Below are positions 1 through 9,026 of a stretch of DNA of 64,000 bases, in pieces (within the stretch, counting starts at the first letter, position 1; every line of letters starts with the position of its first letter). The notes beneath the pieces were generated by a model, which ran no database searches, was not told the origin of the DNA, and saw nothing but the letters and a program-made list of their open reading frames with translations. The position numbers and the translations under genes are program-made. Source of the DNA: an uncultured Oscillospiraceae bacterium (lineage in GTDB: Bacteria > Bacillota > Clostridia > Oscillospirales > Oscillospiraceae); the NCBI GenBank assembly GCA_934589225.1, contig CAKTNS010000002.1:62001-126000 (forward strand). Reading direction: 5' to 3'.

Positions 1-178
1 TTTGCAGTCTCTGGGCATCGTCGGCACCGCTTTCCGGCCGGGGCTTTCCCGGGGTCTGCCGGTCCGGCATCAGAAAAAGTGTTGTAAGTCCCAAGGTTTC
101 CGCCGCATAGGCGGCGCTGCGGATGTGCCCCACATGGGGCGGATTGAAAGAGCCTCCGAAAATACCGATTTTTTCCAT
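1..178 (-). CDS. nadD: Nicotinate-nucleotide adenylyltransferase, C-terminally cut by window edge
   Basis: Only the first 59 codons are inside the window; the gene runs off the left edge. The start is the ATG at 178-176, and the protein opens with the nucleotidyltransferase signature GGSFNPPHVGH at residues 8-18, which carries the H-x-G-H type ATP-binding motif of NadD. The family transfers AMP from ATP to nicotinate mononucleotide in NAD synthesis in the cytoplasm. It is the last visible gene of the smc-ftsY-rdgB-yhbY-nadD operon, and yhbY-nadD adjacency is common in Firmicutes. Identification is firm although the protein is partial. Confidence 0.93.
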   Translation of the reverse strand, partial: MEKIGIFGGSFNPPHVGHIRSAAYAAETLGLTTLFLMPDRQTPGKPRPESGADDAQRLQ

Positions 179-252
179 TTTCTCTCCCCTTTTCCACTGC
201 GCCGGAGCCATACTCTACCAGTTTACAGGCCCACCGGCATCCTGTTTGTCTC

Positions 253-726
253 TTACCGCTCCTTTTGCCGGAGCTGCTTTTCCCGGTCCCGCTCGATGGC
301 CTTTTCCACGGCCTTCTCCTTAAAATAGGCATTGCGCTGCTCCCGCACCAGCTTGGCGGCGTGGCGGCGGGCACGGATGCCCTTGCGAACGGGGTCAGAC
401 TTGCTCACAGGGGTCTCCTTCCGCTTGGCCCGGCCGGTCATGTTCCGCTGGGCCTGGAGCTTTTCGCTGAACCGGTAGATCACAAACTTGGTGCCCACAC
501 AGGCAACGCCCTCGGCATCGGTGGCCTCACAGATGGCCTGGCTCACCTCCTGGGGAGACATCAGCGCCCCCTCCAGGACCTTGCCCTTGACCAATTCTCT
601 GGCGGTGAGCTGGTTTTCCGCTTCCGCGATGACCGCCTCCGTTACGCCGCCCTTGCCCACCATGAGGGTGGTATCCAACTGATTGGACTTTGCTCTCAGC
701 TCCGCCCGTTCCTTACTGTTCAGCAT
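253..726 (-). CDS. yhbY: CRS1-YhbY domain RNA-binding protein
   Basis: 157 residues. The first ~95 match the small YhbY/CRM RNA-binding domain, including the GKGGVTEAV segment near residues 24-32 that corresponds to the family's GxxG loop. YhbY binds pre-50S ribosomal particles and acts in ribosome assembly. The usual bacterial protein is about 95-100 residues; here a further ~60 residues rich in Arg, Lys and Glu follow, probably a charged helical tail that could add RNA contacts. The start overlaps the end of rdgB by 14 bases, so the two are translationally coupled. nadD follows 74 bases downstream. Function is by family; the tail's role is unknown. Confidence 0.88.
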   Translation of the reverse strand: MLNSKERAELRAKSNQLDTTLMVGKGGVTEAVIAEAENQLTARELVKGKVLEGALMSPQEVSQAICEATDAEGVACVGTKFVIYRFSEKLQAQRNMTGRAKRKETPVSKSDPVRKGIRARRHAAKLVREQRNAYFKEKAVEKAIERDREKQLRQKER

Positions 727-1318
727 AGCCTGCCTCCTTTAGTTTCTCATAAAAAATCTTCAAAGCCTCTCCCCGATGGGACACCTGGTTTTTCTGTTCC
801 TGGGGAACCTGGGCCAGGGTCTTGCCGAAGGGGGGATAGTAAAAAATGGGATCGTAGCCAAAACCGCCCTCTCCCTCCGGGGCACGGGTCACAAAGCCGT
901 GGACCTCGCCCCGGGCCTGGATGGTGGTGCCCTCCGGGGTCACCAAGGTGATGACACAGACGAACTGGGCCTGCCGCTGATCGTCCGGTACCTGCTCCAT
1001 GTTGCGCAGCAGCAGCTGCACCCGTCCGGCATCGTCTAACGTCTCGTCAAAGCCATAGCGGGCGGAGTAAATGCCCGGCTCTCCGTTTAAGGCATCCACC
1101 GCGATGCCGGAATCGTCCGCCAGCGCCGGAAGACCCGTTGCCTGCATGACGGCATTGGCCTTTAAAAAGGAGTTTTCCTCAAAGGTGCTGCCGGTCTCCT
1201 CCACATCGATGTCCACGCCCAGCTCCGACTCCAGCACCAGCTGGATGTTGAATTTTTCCGTGATCTGGCTGATTTCCACCAGCTTGTGCTTGTTTTTGCT
1301 TGCCAAAACGACTTTCAT
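713..1318 (-). CDS. rdgB: RdgB/HAM1 non-canonical purine NTP pyrophosphatase
   Basis: 201 residues, the normal size for the family. Family landmarks are the N-terminal ASKNKHK segment, ADDSGIAVDAL around residue 65, the GIYSARYG stretch and GFGYDPIFYYP toward the C-terminus. The enzyme hydrolyses dITP, ITP and XTP to the monophosphate plus pyrophosphate, keeping deaminated purines out of nucleic acids. It sits 11 bases after ftsY and overlaps yhbY, so it is an internal gene of the smc operon. All expected substrate-binding motifs appear intact. Confidence 0.95.
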   Translation of the reverse strand: MKVVLASKNKHKLVEISQITEKFNIQLVLESELGVDIDVEETGSTFEENSFLKANAVMQATGLPALADDSGIAVDALNGEPGIYSARYGFDETLDDAGRVQLLLRNMEQVPDDQRQAQFVCVITLVTPEGTTIQARGEVHGFVTRAPEGEGGFGYDPIFYYPPFGKTLAQVPQEQKNQVSHRGEALKIFYEKLKEAGYAEQ

Positions 1319-1329
1319 TGGTCTTCTCC

Positions 1330-2235
1330 TTACAGCAGGGCGTTGACGAAGTCCTCCGCCACAAAGGGCATGAGGTCCTCTGCCTTTTCGCCTACACCGA
1401 TGAATTTCACGGGAATTTGCAGGGTGTTGGCCACGGCAATGACGATGCCGCCCTTGGCGGTGCCGTCCAGCTTGGTCACGGCCAGAGCCGTCACCCCGGC
1501 GATCTCCTTAAACTGCTTGGCCTGGATAAGGCCGTTCTGGCCGGTGGTACCGTCCAGCACCAGCAGTACCTCCCGGGCGGCGTTGGGCAGCTCCCGCTCC
1601 ACAATGCGGCTGATTTTGTTCAGCTCGTTCATCAGGTTCTGCTTGTTGTGCAGCCGTCCCGCGGTATCCACGATGATGACATCCACGTTCCGGGTCTTGG
1701 CGGACTGAATGCCATCATAAACCACGGAGGCCGGGTCGGCTCCCTCGTGCTGCCGCACGATGTCCGCGCCGCTGCGCTCCGCCCAGATTTCCAGCTGGTC
1801 CGCCGCGGCGGCACGGAAGGTGTCCCCTGCCACCAGCAGCACCTTCTTGCCCTGGTCGCAGAGCTGCTTGGCGATTTTGCCGATGGTGGTGGTCTTGCCC
1901 ACGCCGTTGACACCGATGACCAGGATCACGCTGGGGGTGGTGGAAAGGTCCAGCTCCGGAGAACCCACGCTGACCATCTCCGCTAAAATACGCCGCAGGG
2001 CGGCCTTGGCTTCCTCCGCCTGGGTGATGTGCTGCTCCCGCACGGCCTTGCGCAGGGCCGCCGTGGCCTTCCCGGCGGTTTCCACACCCAGATCTGCCAG
2101 GATCAGGCATTCCTCCAGCTCGTCATAGAAATCGTCGTCGATTTCCGTATCCCCGGAAAACAGGTCATTCCAGCTGTCGCTGAGGGCATCTCTGGTCTTG
2201 GCCAGTCCGGCTTTGATCTTGTCAAAAAATCCCAT
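1330..2235 (-). CDS. ftsY: Signal recognition particle receptor FtsY
   Basis: 301 residues. The NG GTPase domain shows the P-loop GVNGVGKTTT (about residues 108-117), DTAGR (190-194) and TKLDGTAKGG (254-263), all typical of SRP-family GTPases. FtsY docks the SRP-ribosome complex at the membrane and passes it to SecYEG. The N-terminus is a short amphipathic lead (MGFFDKIKAGLAKT) without the long acidic domain of E. coli FtsY, as usual in Firmicutes. It lies 10 bases after smc, and the smc-ftsY order is conserved in Gram-positives. Confidence 0.96.
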   Translation of the reverse strand: MGFFDKIKAGLAKTRDALSDSWNDLFSGDTEIDDDFYDELEECLILADLGVETAGKATAALRKAVREQHITQAEEAKAALRRILAEMVSVGSPELDLSTTPSVILVIGVNGVGKTTTIGKIAKQLCDQGKKVLLVAGDTFRAAAADQLEIWAERSGADIVRQHEGADPASVVYDGIQSAKTRNVDVIIVDTAGRLHNKQNLMNELNKISRIVERELPNAAREVLLVLDGTTGQNGLIQAKQFKEIAGVTALAVTKLDGTAKGGIVIAVANTLQIPVKFIGVGEKAEDLMPFVAEDFVNALL

Positions 2236-2245
2236 ATTCTTCTCC

Positions 2246-5200
2246 TTATTCTCCGATTCCCAGATATTGCTCCATCTGGTTCAAATCCAGCCGCAGAAGC
2301 TTGGAAACGCCCTGCTCCTGCATGGTCACGCCGTAAAGCACGTCTGCCGCTTCCATGGTGCCCCGCCGGTGGGTGATGACAATAAACTGGGTCTTTTTCA
2401 AATTGTGCAGGTATCCCGCAAAACGGTCTACATTCCGGTCGTCCAGTGCCGCGTCAATTTCGTCCAGCAGACAGAAGGGCGTGGGCCGGACCTTCAAAAT
2501 GGCAAAGTACAGAGCCGTTGCCACAAAGGCCTTTTCGCCGCCGGAGAGCAATGTAATGGTCTTGACCTGCTTTCCGGGGGGCTGCACCCGAATCTCAATG
2601 CCGCAGGTCAGGGGGTTCTCCGGGTCTTCCAGAATCAGCTGGCCCTTGCCGCCGCCGAACATCTCCTCAAAGACCTGGCCAAAATAGTGGTCGATCCTGG
2701 CGAACTGTTCCACAAAAATCGTGGTCATTTCCTTGGTGATGTCCCGGATGATGCTCTCCAGCTCCCGTTTGGAGGTCAGCACGTCATCCCGCTGCTCGGC
2801 CAGGTAGCTGTAGCGCTCGTTGACCCGGGCGTATTCGTCGATGGCTCCCAGGTTGGGAGTGCCCAGGGCGGCGATTTTCCGTTTCAGCTCTCCGATGCGG
2901 CGGTTTCCCGCGGCGACGGATTCAATTTCTCCCCGGGCATCCTCCGCGGTGCCGGGGGTCAGACCGTAGGAATCCCACAGCTTGTCCACGATCTGCCGCT
3001 CCTCCATGGAGGAGGTCACCTTTTTCTGCTCCAGCAGGGCACAAGCCCGCTCCATATTGAGGATTTCTTTGTTCTTTTCCTGGGCATCGTGCTCGGCCTT
3101 GGTCTTGGCGGCCTCGGTCTGGGCACGGTCCGTCAGCATGTTTTGCAGGGTCTCGTTCATTTCCGCCGCTTCCCGGTCGTTGTCCTGCTGGCGCTGCTCC
3201 AGTTGGGCGATTTCCCCCTGAAGCCGCTGATTTTCCTGGGCGATGGCATCCATCAGGGCCTGCTTTTTCTCCCGGTCCCCTTCCATGTCCGACCGCAAAG
3301 ACCGCAGGTCTTCCATGTGGGAAATGGCCGTAGCCCCTTCGGCATCCAAAGCCGCTTCCTTGGTCCGCAGCTCCGTCAGGTGGGCGGTAATGGCATCCGT
3401 TGCCTGGGCCGCCTGGGACTGGCTGCCCTCCAGGCCGGACAGCTGCTGCCGGGTTTCCCGGAGCTGCTTTTCATAGACCTGGATTTTGGCCTTCTGGGCC
3501 GCCAGACGTTCGCCGTCTGCCCGGTCCCGGTCTTTGAGGCTTTCCAGCTCCCGGCAGGCCGCATTTTCCGCATCTTCAATGGCGCCGCAGAGCACCTCAA
3601 ACTGCTTTTCCTGGCCCTGGAGGCGCAGGACCTGGTCCTCTGCCTCCCGAAGCTGGTCCCGGGCGGCAGACAGCTGGAACTCCACCTGGTCATACTGCCG
3701 CTGGAACTCCTGAAGCCGCCCTTCTTCCTCCTGGCGCTGGGCCAGAAGCTTCTGTTCCTGAGCCGCCAGCTTTTCCAGCTCGTTGGCTCTTGAAAGAATG
3801 CCCGCGTCCTTATTGACGGAGCCGCCGGTCATGGAGCCGCCGGAGTTCATGACCTGGCCGTCCAGGGTCACGATGCGGAATCGGTTTTTAAACTGTCTGG
3901 CCATGGCAATGGCGGCATCCAGGTCCTCCGCGATCACCGTGCGTCCCAGAAGGTTTAATACGATGTTTTTATATTTGGGGTCATAGGTCACCAGGTCCGC
4001 CCCGATGCCCACAAAGCCCCGGAAGTTTTCCACCCCCGGCTCCTGCAAACTCTTGCCCCAGATATTGGACAGGGGCAGGAAGGTGGCCCGGCCGCCGCCG
4101 GTGCGCTTTAAATAGTTGATGGCGGCCTTGCCGTCGGCTTCGCTGTCCACCACGATCTGCTGCATGGCTGCGCCCAGGGCGATCTCAATGGCCACCGCAA
4201 AGCGGTCCTCCGTGCGGATCAGCCTGGATACGGGGCCATGGATGTTTTTAAGCCCTCCCCGCTGTGTCTCCTGCATGACCATCCGGACGGATTTCTGATA
4301 GCTTTCAAAATCTCGCTCCATGGCCCGGAACACCCGGAGCTTGGCGGTGACGCCCTCCAGGGCTGCCCCCAGCTGCCGCAGCCGTTCCGCCGAAGCATCC
4401 CGGTTCTTCTGCCGGTTCTCCTGCCGCAGGGCAAAGCCCGCGATCACGTTGTTGGAGGCCACCACCTGGTCCTTTGCCTCTTTCAGAGCCTTGCGGCTGG
4501 CGTCCAGGTTGGCTTTTGCTTCTTCCAGTCTGGTTTTTCCCGCGGAAATGTCCGCTTCCAGCTGTTGTAACCGCTCTCCGGCAGCACCCCGGTTTTCTTC
4601 AATGCCCCGGATGTCCGCCTCGCAGCCGGCAATATCCGCCTGCAAATTGGCTTCCGTTCCTCTTAATTCCAGGAACTGGCGGCTGAGGCCCTGGGCGGAG
4701 GCGGTCATGTCCTGGAGCTTCCGCTGGGAATCCGTGACGGCCTGACGCACATCCTCCAGGTCCCGGTGGATCTGGTCCACACGAAGCTGGGTCTGCTGGA
4801 TCTGGCTGTCCAGGCCGCCGGAGCGGTCCTGCTGGCCCTTGATTTCCTCTTCGATCCGGCGCAGATTTTCCTTGTTATTTTCCACATTGCCCTGGAGCAC
4901 CGCCATCTGGCCGTCCAGCTGCTGATGGGTGCTGCCCAGCATATTGGTCTTCACCCGCACGGACTCCAGCAGACCGTCCTTTTCCCGGAGAGATTCGCCC
5001 AGCTGCTCTGCCTGGCGGTACAGCCCATCCAGGTCATCGTGGGCCTGCTGCAGCACGAAGGAAGCGGAGGCGTAGTCCTCCTCCGCCTTTTTGGCGGCGG
5101 CAGAGAGCTTATTGAGGGTGTCCAGCCAAACGGCTACCTCCACGCCCTTGAGCTCCTGCTTCATTTCCAGATATTTTTGAGCCTTTTCCGACTGGGCTTT

Positions 5201-5815
5201 CAAAGGCTCCAGCTGCAACTCCAGCTCCGAGACCTTGTCCCCGATGCGCAGCAGATTGTCCTCCGTCCGTTCCAGCTGCCGCTCGGTTTCCTCTTTTCTG
5301 TGGCGGTATTTGGAAATGCCGGCGGCCTCTTCAAAGATTTCCCGGCGGTCTCCGCTTTTTAGCGACAGAATTTCGTCAATGCGGCCCTGGCCGATGTTGG
5401 AGTAGCCCTCCCGGCCCAGGCCGGTGTCCATCAGCAGCTCATTGATGTCCTTGAGACGGGCGGACTGACGGTTGATATAGTATTCTCCGTCACCGGAGCG
5501 GTAATACCGGCGGGTGACTACCACCTCGTCGGCGTCATAGGCCAGGGCTCTGTCGGAGTTGTCCAGGGTCAGAGAGGCCTCCGCGAAGCCCAGCTGGGGA
5601 CGCTTGGACGTGCCGCCGAAAATAACGTCCTCCATTTTGGCGCCCCGAAGGGTTTTGGAGCTCTGTTCGCCCATGACCCAGAGAATGGCATCGGAAATAT
5701 TGGACTTTCCCGAGCCGTTGGGGCCGACGATGGCGGTAATGTCATCTCCAAACCGGATCACCGTTTTATCCGGGAAGGACTTAAAGCCCTGTAATTCCAG
5801 TGATTTTAAGTACAC
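2246..5815 (-). CDS. smc: Chromosome segregation protein SMC
   Basis: 1189 residues from a GTG start at 5815-5813. I prefer this start because it gives the family's canonical beginning (YLKSLELQGFKSF), lies 8 bases after a GAGGTT ribosome site, and follows a clear promoter; the reading frame stays open for 39 further codons upstream. Walker A GPNGSGKSN is at residues 31-39, the hinge around 520-660, two long Gln/Glu-rich coiled coils flank it, and the C-terminal head has the LLSGGEKAF signature followed by a DEIDAALD Walker B. SMC forms a ring with ScpAB that loops and segregates the chromosome. It is first in the operon with ftsY, rdgB, yhbY and nadD. Confidence 0.97.
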   Translation of the reverse strand: MYLKSLELQGFKSFPDKTVIRFGDDITAIVGPNGSGKSNISDAILWVMGEQSSKTLRGAKMEDVIFGGTSKRPQLGFAEASLTLDNSDRALAYDADEVVVTRRYYRSGDGEYYINRQSARLKDINELLMDTGLGREGYSNIGQGRIDEILSLKSGDRREIFEEAAGISKYRHRKEETERQLERTEDNLLRIGDKVSELELQLEPLKAQSEKAQKYLEMKQELKGVEVAVWLDTLNKLSAAAKKAEEDYASASFVLQQAHDDLDGLYRQAEQLGESLREKDGLLESVRVKTNMLGSTHQQLDGQMAVLQGNVENNKENLRRIEEEIKGQQDRSGGLDSQIQQTQLRVDQIHRDLEDVRQAVTDSQRKLQDMTASAQGLSRQFLELRGTEANLQADIAGCEADIRGIEENRGAAGERLQQLEADISAGKTRLEEAKANLDASRKALKEAKDQVVASNNVIAGFALRQENRQKNRDASAERLRQLGAALEGVTAKLRVFRAMERDFESYQKSVRMVMQETQRGGLKNIHGPVSRLIRTEDRFAVAIEIALGAAMQQIVVDSEADGKAAINYLKRTGGGRATFLPLSNIWGKSLQEPGVENFRGFVGIGADLVTYDPKYKNIVLNLLGRTVIAEDLDAAIAMARQFKNRFRIVTLDGQVMNSGGSMTGGSVNKDAGILSRANELEKLAAQEQKLLAQRQEEEGRLQEFQRQYDQVEFQLSAARDQLREAEDQVLRLQGQEKQFEVLCGAIEDAENAACRELESLKDRDRADGERLAAQKAKIQVYEKQLRETRQQLSGLEGSQSQAAQATDAITAHLTELRTKEAALDAEGATAISHMEDLRSLRSDMEGDREKKQALMDAIAQENQRLQGEIAQLEQRQQDNDREAAEMNETLQNMLTDRAQTEAAKTKAEHDAQEKNKEILNMERACALLEQKKVTSSMEERQIVDKLWDSYGLTPGTAEDARGEIESVAAGNRRIGELKRKIAALGTPNLGAIDEYARVNERYSYLAEQRDDVLTSKRELESIIRDITKEMTTIFVEQFARIDHYFGQVFEEMFGGGKGQLILEDPENPLTCGIEIRVQPPGKQVKTITLLSGGEKAFVATALYFAILKVRPTPFCLLDEIDAALDDRNVDRFAGYLHNLKKTQFIVITHRRGTMEAADVLYGVTMQEQGVSKLLRLDLNQMEQYLGIGE

Positions 5816-5848
5816 AGCATAACCTCGTAACGTATAATGAATCAGTTT

Positions 5849-5877
5849 ATTATACCTGTATTCTGGCTTAAATGCAA
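5849..5877 (-). promoter_or_regulatory. Sigma-A-type promoter of the smc operon
   Basis: On the minus strand TTGCAT (5877-5872) and TATAAT (5854-5849) are separated by exactly 17 bases. Transcription would start near 5842, giving a leader of about 27 bases before the GTG start of smc, which supports the shorter smc start. Confidence 0.75.
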
Positions 5878-6039
5878 TGGTTTCTTTTTGAAAAGCAGCC
5901 CACTGCCTATTTTTTCTTTTTGGATGTTCCAAGGGGTTCCCAGGCCCTGGGGCATTGTGAATTCTGCCGAAAATTTGAGAAAGTCATTTTGTATCAGCCT
6001 GTTTTTTCTTGTGATTTTCACCAAATAACCGGGCATTGA

Positions 6040-6068
6040 TTGACTTTTGCCCAAATATGCGGTAGAAT
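6040..6068 (+). promoter_or_regulatory. Sigma-A-type promoter of the APH-family kinase gene
   Basis: TTGACT (6040-6045) and TAGAAT (6063-6068) are separated by 17 bases. The predicted start near 6075 leaves a leader of about 120 bases before the GTG at 6194; I see no recognised riboswitch in it. With the smc promoter it accounts for the 378-base divergent gap 5816-6193. Confidence 0.7.
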
Positions 6069-6193
6069 GGGCCGGAATGTGGCAGCAGTGGTCTTCCAGC
6101 TTCTGCCCTTTCTTTTCGCACGCTCCCAAGGAAGCCCCCACACAGTGAGGCGGCGCTTCCCCCAAATATAACCATGAGAGGTCGTAGAGGACT

Positions 6194-7288
6194 GTGGATT
6201 TTAATGAGAAATTAGAGCAGGTGTGTCGGCTCTTCCGGATCGAGGATACCTACCTTGGGTATGAAACCATCCAGATGGGCAATGTAAACCGCACCTACAA
6301 AGTAAACTTCCGGTTAAAAAACGGAAATTCAAAATCTTTTCTGGTTCAAAATGTCAATACTTACGCCTTCCGTGACCCCGTCGGGCTCATGGACAACATC
6401 GACAAGGTCACCGAGCACATCCGGGCCAAGTGCCCGGACCGGACGTGTCTCCACTTCCACCACACCGCGGACCGGAAAACCTACGTCATCGACGGCAGCA
6501 ACTTCTGGCGCATGACCAACTATATTCCCTCCGTCACCTTCAACACCGTCAAAGACCCGGAAATCATCAGAAACGCCGGGCGGGTATTCGGGGAATTCCA
6601 GAACCAGCTTTCAGACTTTGACATTCACTCCCTCCGGGAGACCATTCCCAACTTCCACAATACCCGGCAGCGCTACGCCGACTTCAAGGCCGCCGTGGCC
6701 CAGGACAAGGTGGGCCGGGCGAAGGAAGTGCGGGAGGAAATCGACTTTCTGCTGGCAAATGAGGATCTGGCCTGCACCCTGACGGACCTTTACAACCAGG
6801 GCCGTCTGCCCCTGCGGGTGACCCACAACGACACCAAGATCAACAACGTGCTCTTCAGCACCGACGACCACCGGGCGCTGGTGGTCGTTGACCTGGACAC
6901 CGTCATGCCCGGCCTCATGGGCCACGACTTTGGTGATGCCATCCGCTTCGCCGCCAACCGCTGCGAGGAGGACTGCAAAGACCCCAGCCAGGCCGGTGTG
7001 GATATGGAGGTCTTCCGGGCCTTCTCCCAGGGCTTCCTGGAAAAGACCGCCGCCTCCATGACCCAGGAAGAGGCCGACACCCTGGCCCTGAGCTGCTTCT
7101 GCCTGACGGCGGAGCTGTGTACCCGGTTCCTGGGAGACTACCTCCAGGGAGACCCCTACTTTAAGACCCTCTACCCCGAGCACAACCTGGTGCGCACCCG
7201 CTGCCAGATTGCCCTGTGCAAGGACATGCTGGCCAAGCGCTCCCAAATGGAGCAGATCGTCCGGGACTGCCTGGCTGCCGCCCGATAA
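6194..7288 (+). CDS. Aminoglycoside phosphotransferase-fold small-molecule kinase
   Basis: 364 residues from a GTG start just after AGAGG. The APH/choline-kinase fold is shown by the catalytic loop HNDTKINNVLF (H211, D213) and the metal-binding VVDLDTVMPG (D233, D235) followed by GHDFGDAIRF. The family phosphorylates sugars, choline, homoserine or aminoglycosides with ATP. The HNDTKINN form and overall length resemble N-acetylhexosamine 1-kinase-like proteins of gut bacteria more than resistance enzymes, so a sugar 1-kinase is my best guess. No neighbouring pathway gene confirms the substrate. It is a single-gene unit ending in a terminator at 7312. Confidence 0.75.
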   Translation: MDFNEKLEQVCRLFRIEDTYLGYETIQMGNVNRTYKVNFRLKNGNSKSFLVQNVNTYAFRDPVGLMDNIDKVTEHIRAKCPDRTCLHFHHTADRKTYVIDGSNFWRMTNYIPSVTFNTVKDPEIIRNAGRVFGEFQNQLSDFDIHSLRETIPNFHNTRQRYADFKAAVAQDKVGRAKEVREEIDFLLANEDLACTLTDLYNQGRLPLRVTHNDTKINNVLFSTDDHRALVVVDLDTVMPGLMGHDFGDAIRFAANRCEEDCKDPSQAGVDMEVFRAFSQGFLEKTAASMTQEEADTLALSCFCLTAELCTRFLGDYLQGDPYFKTLYPEHNLVRTRCQIALCKDMLAKRSQMEQIVRDCLAAAR

Positions 7289-7311
7289 ACGAAGCGCCCA
7301 CAAAAAAGTTT

Positions 7312-7344
7312 TCCCGCCTGCACGTTCGCAGGCGGGATTTTTTT
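7312..7344. terminator. Bidirectional intrinsic terminator
   Basis: Stem CCCGCCTGC / GCAGGCGGG (7313-7321 with 7328-7336), 6-base loop, then a T-run on the plus strand; an A-run before the left arm gives a T-run for the opposite strand. It ends the kinase gene and probably the convergent lipoprotein gene. Confidence 0.85.
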
Positions 7345-8251
7345 ATCCTTCTTCCGGCAGAAGGGGGTTGGGCCGGAAGCCCTCCATAAGCCCGTCGTTT
7401 TCCATTACAAAGGGCCGGGCGGTAGGCTGCCCCCAGGCGGTGTCGTATTTTTCCGTCAAATAGTCGCTGAGGGCCTGCCGGTCCCGGAACTTGACCAGCC
7501 GATAGGGCTCCTGGAAGGCCACCTTTTCTATAAAGAGCAGCCCCCCGTCCTTTCCAGGCAGCAGCACGCCGGTATGGCCCACAGAGAGGGTGCCCGCCTC
7601 GTCGGAAAAACGGTCGTGGAAAATCACGGTAATGAGCCGGGCCTTCCCTTCCGAAAACCCAATGCCCCGCTGCGCCCAGCCCTTTTGAAGGGCCTGGACC
7701 TGGTCTTCCGTTTTGACAGAGTCCGCCGCCGTCACCGGGGCAAAGAGAGCGCAGAATTTGGCCTGGCTCTCGCCGCAGAGCACCGCCCCGTCCTGTTTCA
7801 GCGTTTCCAGGTCCAGAAACAAAAAGTCCTCTCCCTGGGCGGCAGGGGCATCCGGGGCCACGGTGATCCGGTCCCCCAGGAGCCCAAAGGCGGTGATGCG
7901 GCAGTTGTAGCCGGGGAAGGTCCCGTTTTGAGCCGTCCATTCATCCTGCATTGCATAGGGGTCGTATTTGGTAAATGCCGCCGGTGCCTTTTCAAACCCC
8001 TTTGTCAGCCATTCCGCTTTCACACCGGCGTTGAACCGGTCCACACGGGTCATGAGGCTTTGAATGCGTTCATCCTGAATGTCCACATCCCGCAACGCCT
8101 CCTCCAAAAGGCTCCGGGATGCCCCATCCGTCAAGTTGGAATACTCTGCGCTCTCCTCCACCGGCTGGGCAGGCCCCCCGCTCCCGGCACAGCCCACCAA
8201 AATCACCATCGCCAGCGCCAAAAGGAACGCGGTTTTTAAAAACGTCTTCAT
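7343..8251 (-). CDS. Secreted lipoprotein, possibly DUF4300-like
   Basis: 302 residues. The N-terminus is a lipoprotein signal (MKTFLKTAFLLALAMVILVGC) with the lipidated Cys at 21, followed by a short Gly/Ser/Pro linker. The mature part begins YSNLTDGASRSLLEEAL and reads as one globular domain. The opening resembles uncharacterised DUF4300 lipoproteins of Firmicutes, but that is a memory-based guess. No catalytic motif stands out. The start is supported by AAAGGAG seven bases upstream and a promoter at 8278-8306. It is monocistronic. Role unknown; it should be anchored on the outer face of the membrane. Confidence 0.7.
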   Translation of the reverse strand: MKTFLKTAFLLALAMVILVGCAGSGGPAQPVEESAEYSNLTDGASRSLLEEALRDVDIQDERIQSLMTRVDRFNAGVKAEWLTKGFEKAPAAFTKYDPYAMQDEWTAQNGTFPGYNCRITAFGLLGDRITVAPDAPAAQGEDFLFLDLETLKQDGAVLCGESQAKFCALFAPVTAADSVKTEDQVQALQKGWAQRGIGFSEGKARLITVIFHDRFSDEAGTLSVGHTGVLLPGKDGGLLFIEKVAFQEPYRLVKFRDRQALSDYLTEKYDTAWGQPTARPFVMENDGLMEGFRPNPLLPEEG

Positions 8252-8277
8252 ATGCTTCTCCTTTGTTGTTTTTATTT

Positions 8278-8306
8278 AGTGTACCCCAAAAGCCTTGGAA
8301 TGTCAC
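8278..8306 (-). promoter_or_regulatory. Promoter of the 7343-8251 lipoprotein gene
   Basis: On the minus strand GTGACA (8306-8301), 17-base spacer, TACACT (8283-8278), with the start codon about 27 bases downstream of -10. Confidence 0.55.
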
Positions 8307-8409
8307 CAAAATAAAACAGCATGGGGCAGGGCGGCGTGAAATGTTGTAGAAACAGCAGGCGAATCCGTAAAAACGTTCCCCCATATGCCCCAAACGGAGA
8401 AAAACGCAC

Positions 8410-8890
8410 ATATGTAGGAACACAGCGGTTGAAAAGAATCCACCTGTCAGCGAAACCGTAGGGAACGGCCTGTGTGCCGTTCCGGCCCGAAAGGACGGAA
8501 CTGTTCCCGATAATATCAGAAAACGCCCCCCATTATGTCATTCCGACGGTCGCGTCAGCGGAGTGGAGGAATCCACTACGTTGAAGGATAGACCAACACA
8601 AGATAAAGCTTGCTACTTGAGTAGATTCCTCGACTCACATTCGTTCGCTCGGAATGACATGTCGGTGGGTGGTTCCGTTCGTCCATACAGGTTGTATTCG
8701 TTACGTTGCATGGCGATGAATCATCGCCGCTACATTGCGTGGTTCCATTCAACCGCACAGGTTGTATCCGGAACGTGGCGGGCGGCAGATTGCCGCCCCT
8801 ACGGACACACCGGTGGGTGATACCGTTCATCCGCACGGGTTATATTCGCCCCGTCCCCGGAACGGCACACAGGCCGTTCCCTACGGTTTC
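8410..8890. repeat. Palindromic-cassette repeat island 1
   Basis: The gap 8307-9026 has no credible gene and is mostly repeat. A degenerate forward linker (8420-8456) precedes a GTAGGGAACGGC...GCCGTTCC hairpin (8458-8483). Then comes a 120-base centre with inverted ends TCATTCCGA (8538-8546) and TCGGAATGA (8649-8657). Reverse-oriented hairpins follow at 8712-8728 (GGCGATGAATCATCGCC), 8777-8802 (GGCGGGCGGC...GCCCCTAC) and 8859-8884 (GGAACGGC...CCCTAC). They are separated by the linker that reads, in reverse, TTCAACCGCACAGGTTGTA with variations. I see nothing recognisable in 8890-9026. Confidence 0.85.
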
Positions 8891-9026
8891 GCTGACACGT
8901 TCTACCTCTGCGCCTATTGTTCCTACAATGGAAAACGCCGTACTGCGCCTCAACCCCCACCGCCTATGGCGGTCCCCCTTCCCCGAAGAGGAAGGTTTTA
9001 GGCAGGGTTTCATATATCGCTTGCGG

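Noticed and set aside
2198..3793. Long open frame of 531 codons antisense to smc
   Set aside because: GC-rich codon bias leaves long shadow frames open on the opposite strand; the translation has no family resemblance and smc is certain.
5816..5932. 39-codon N-terminal extension of SMC
   Set aside because: It would run upstream through the smc promoter and does not resemble any SMC N-terminus; the GTG at 5815 restores the canonical start.
8458..8890. Possible CRISPR array in the repeat islands
   Set aside because: Units alternate as in a CRISPR array, but the segments between linkers are themselves recurring palindromes rather than unique spacers, spacing is irregular, and no cas gene is near.
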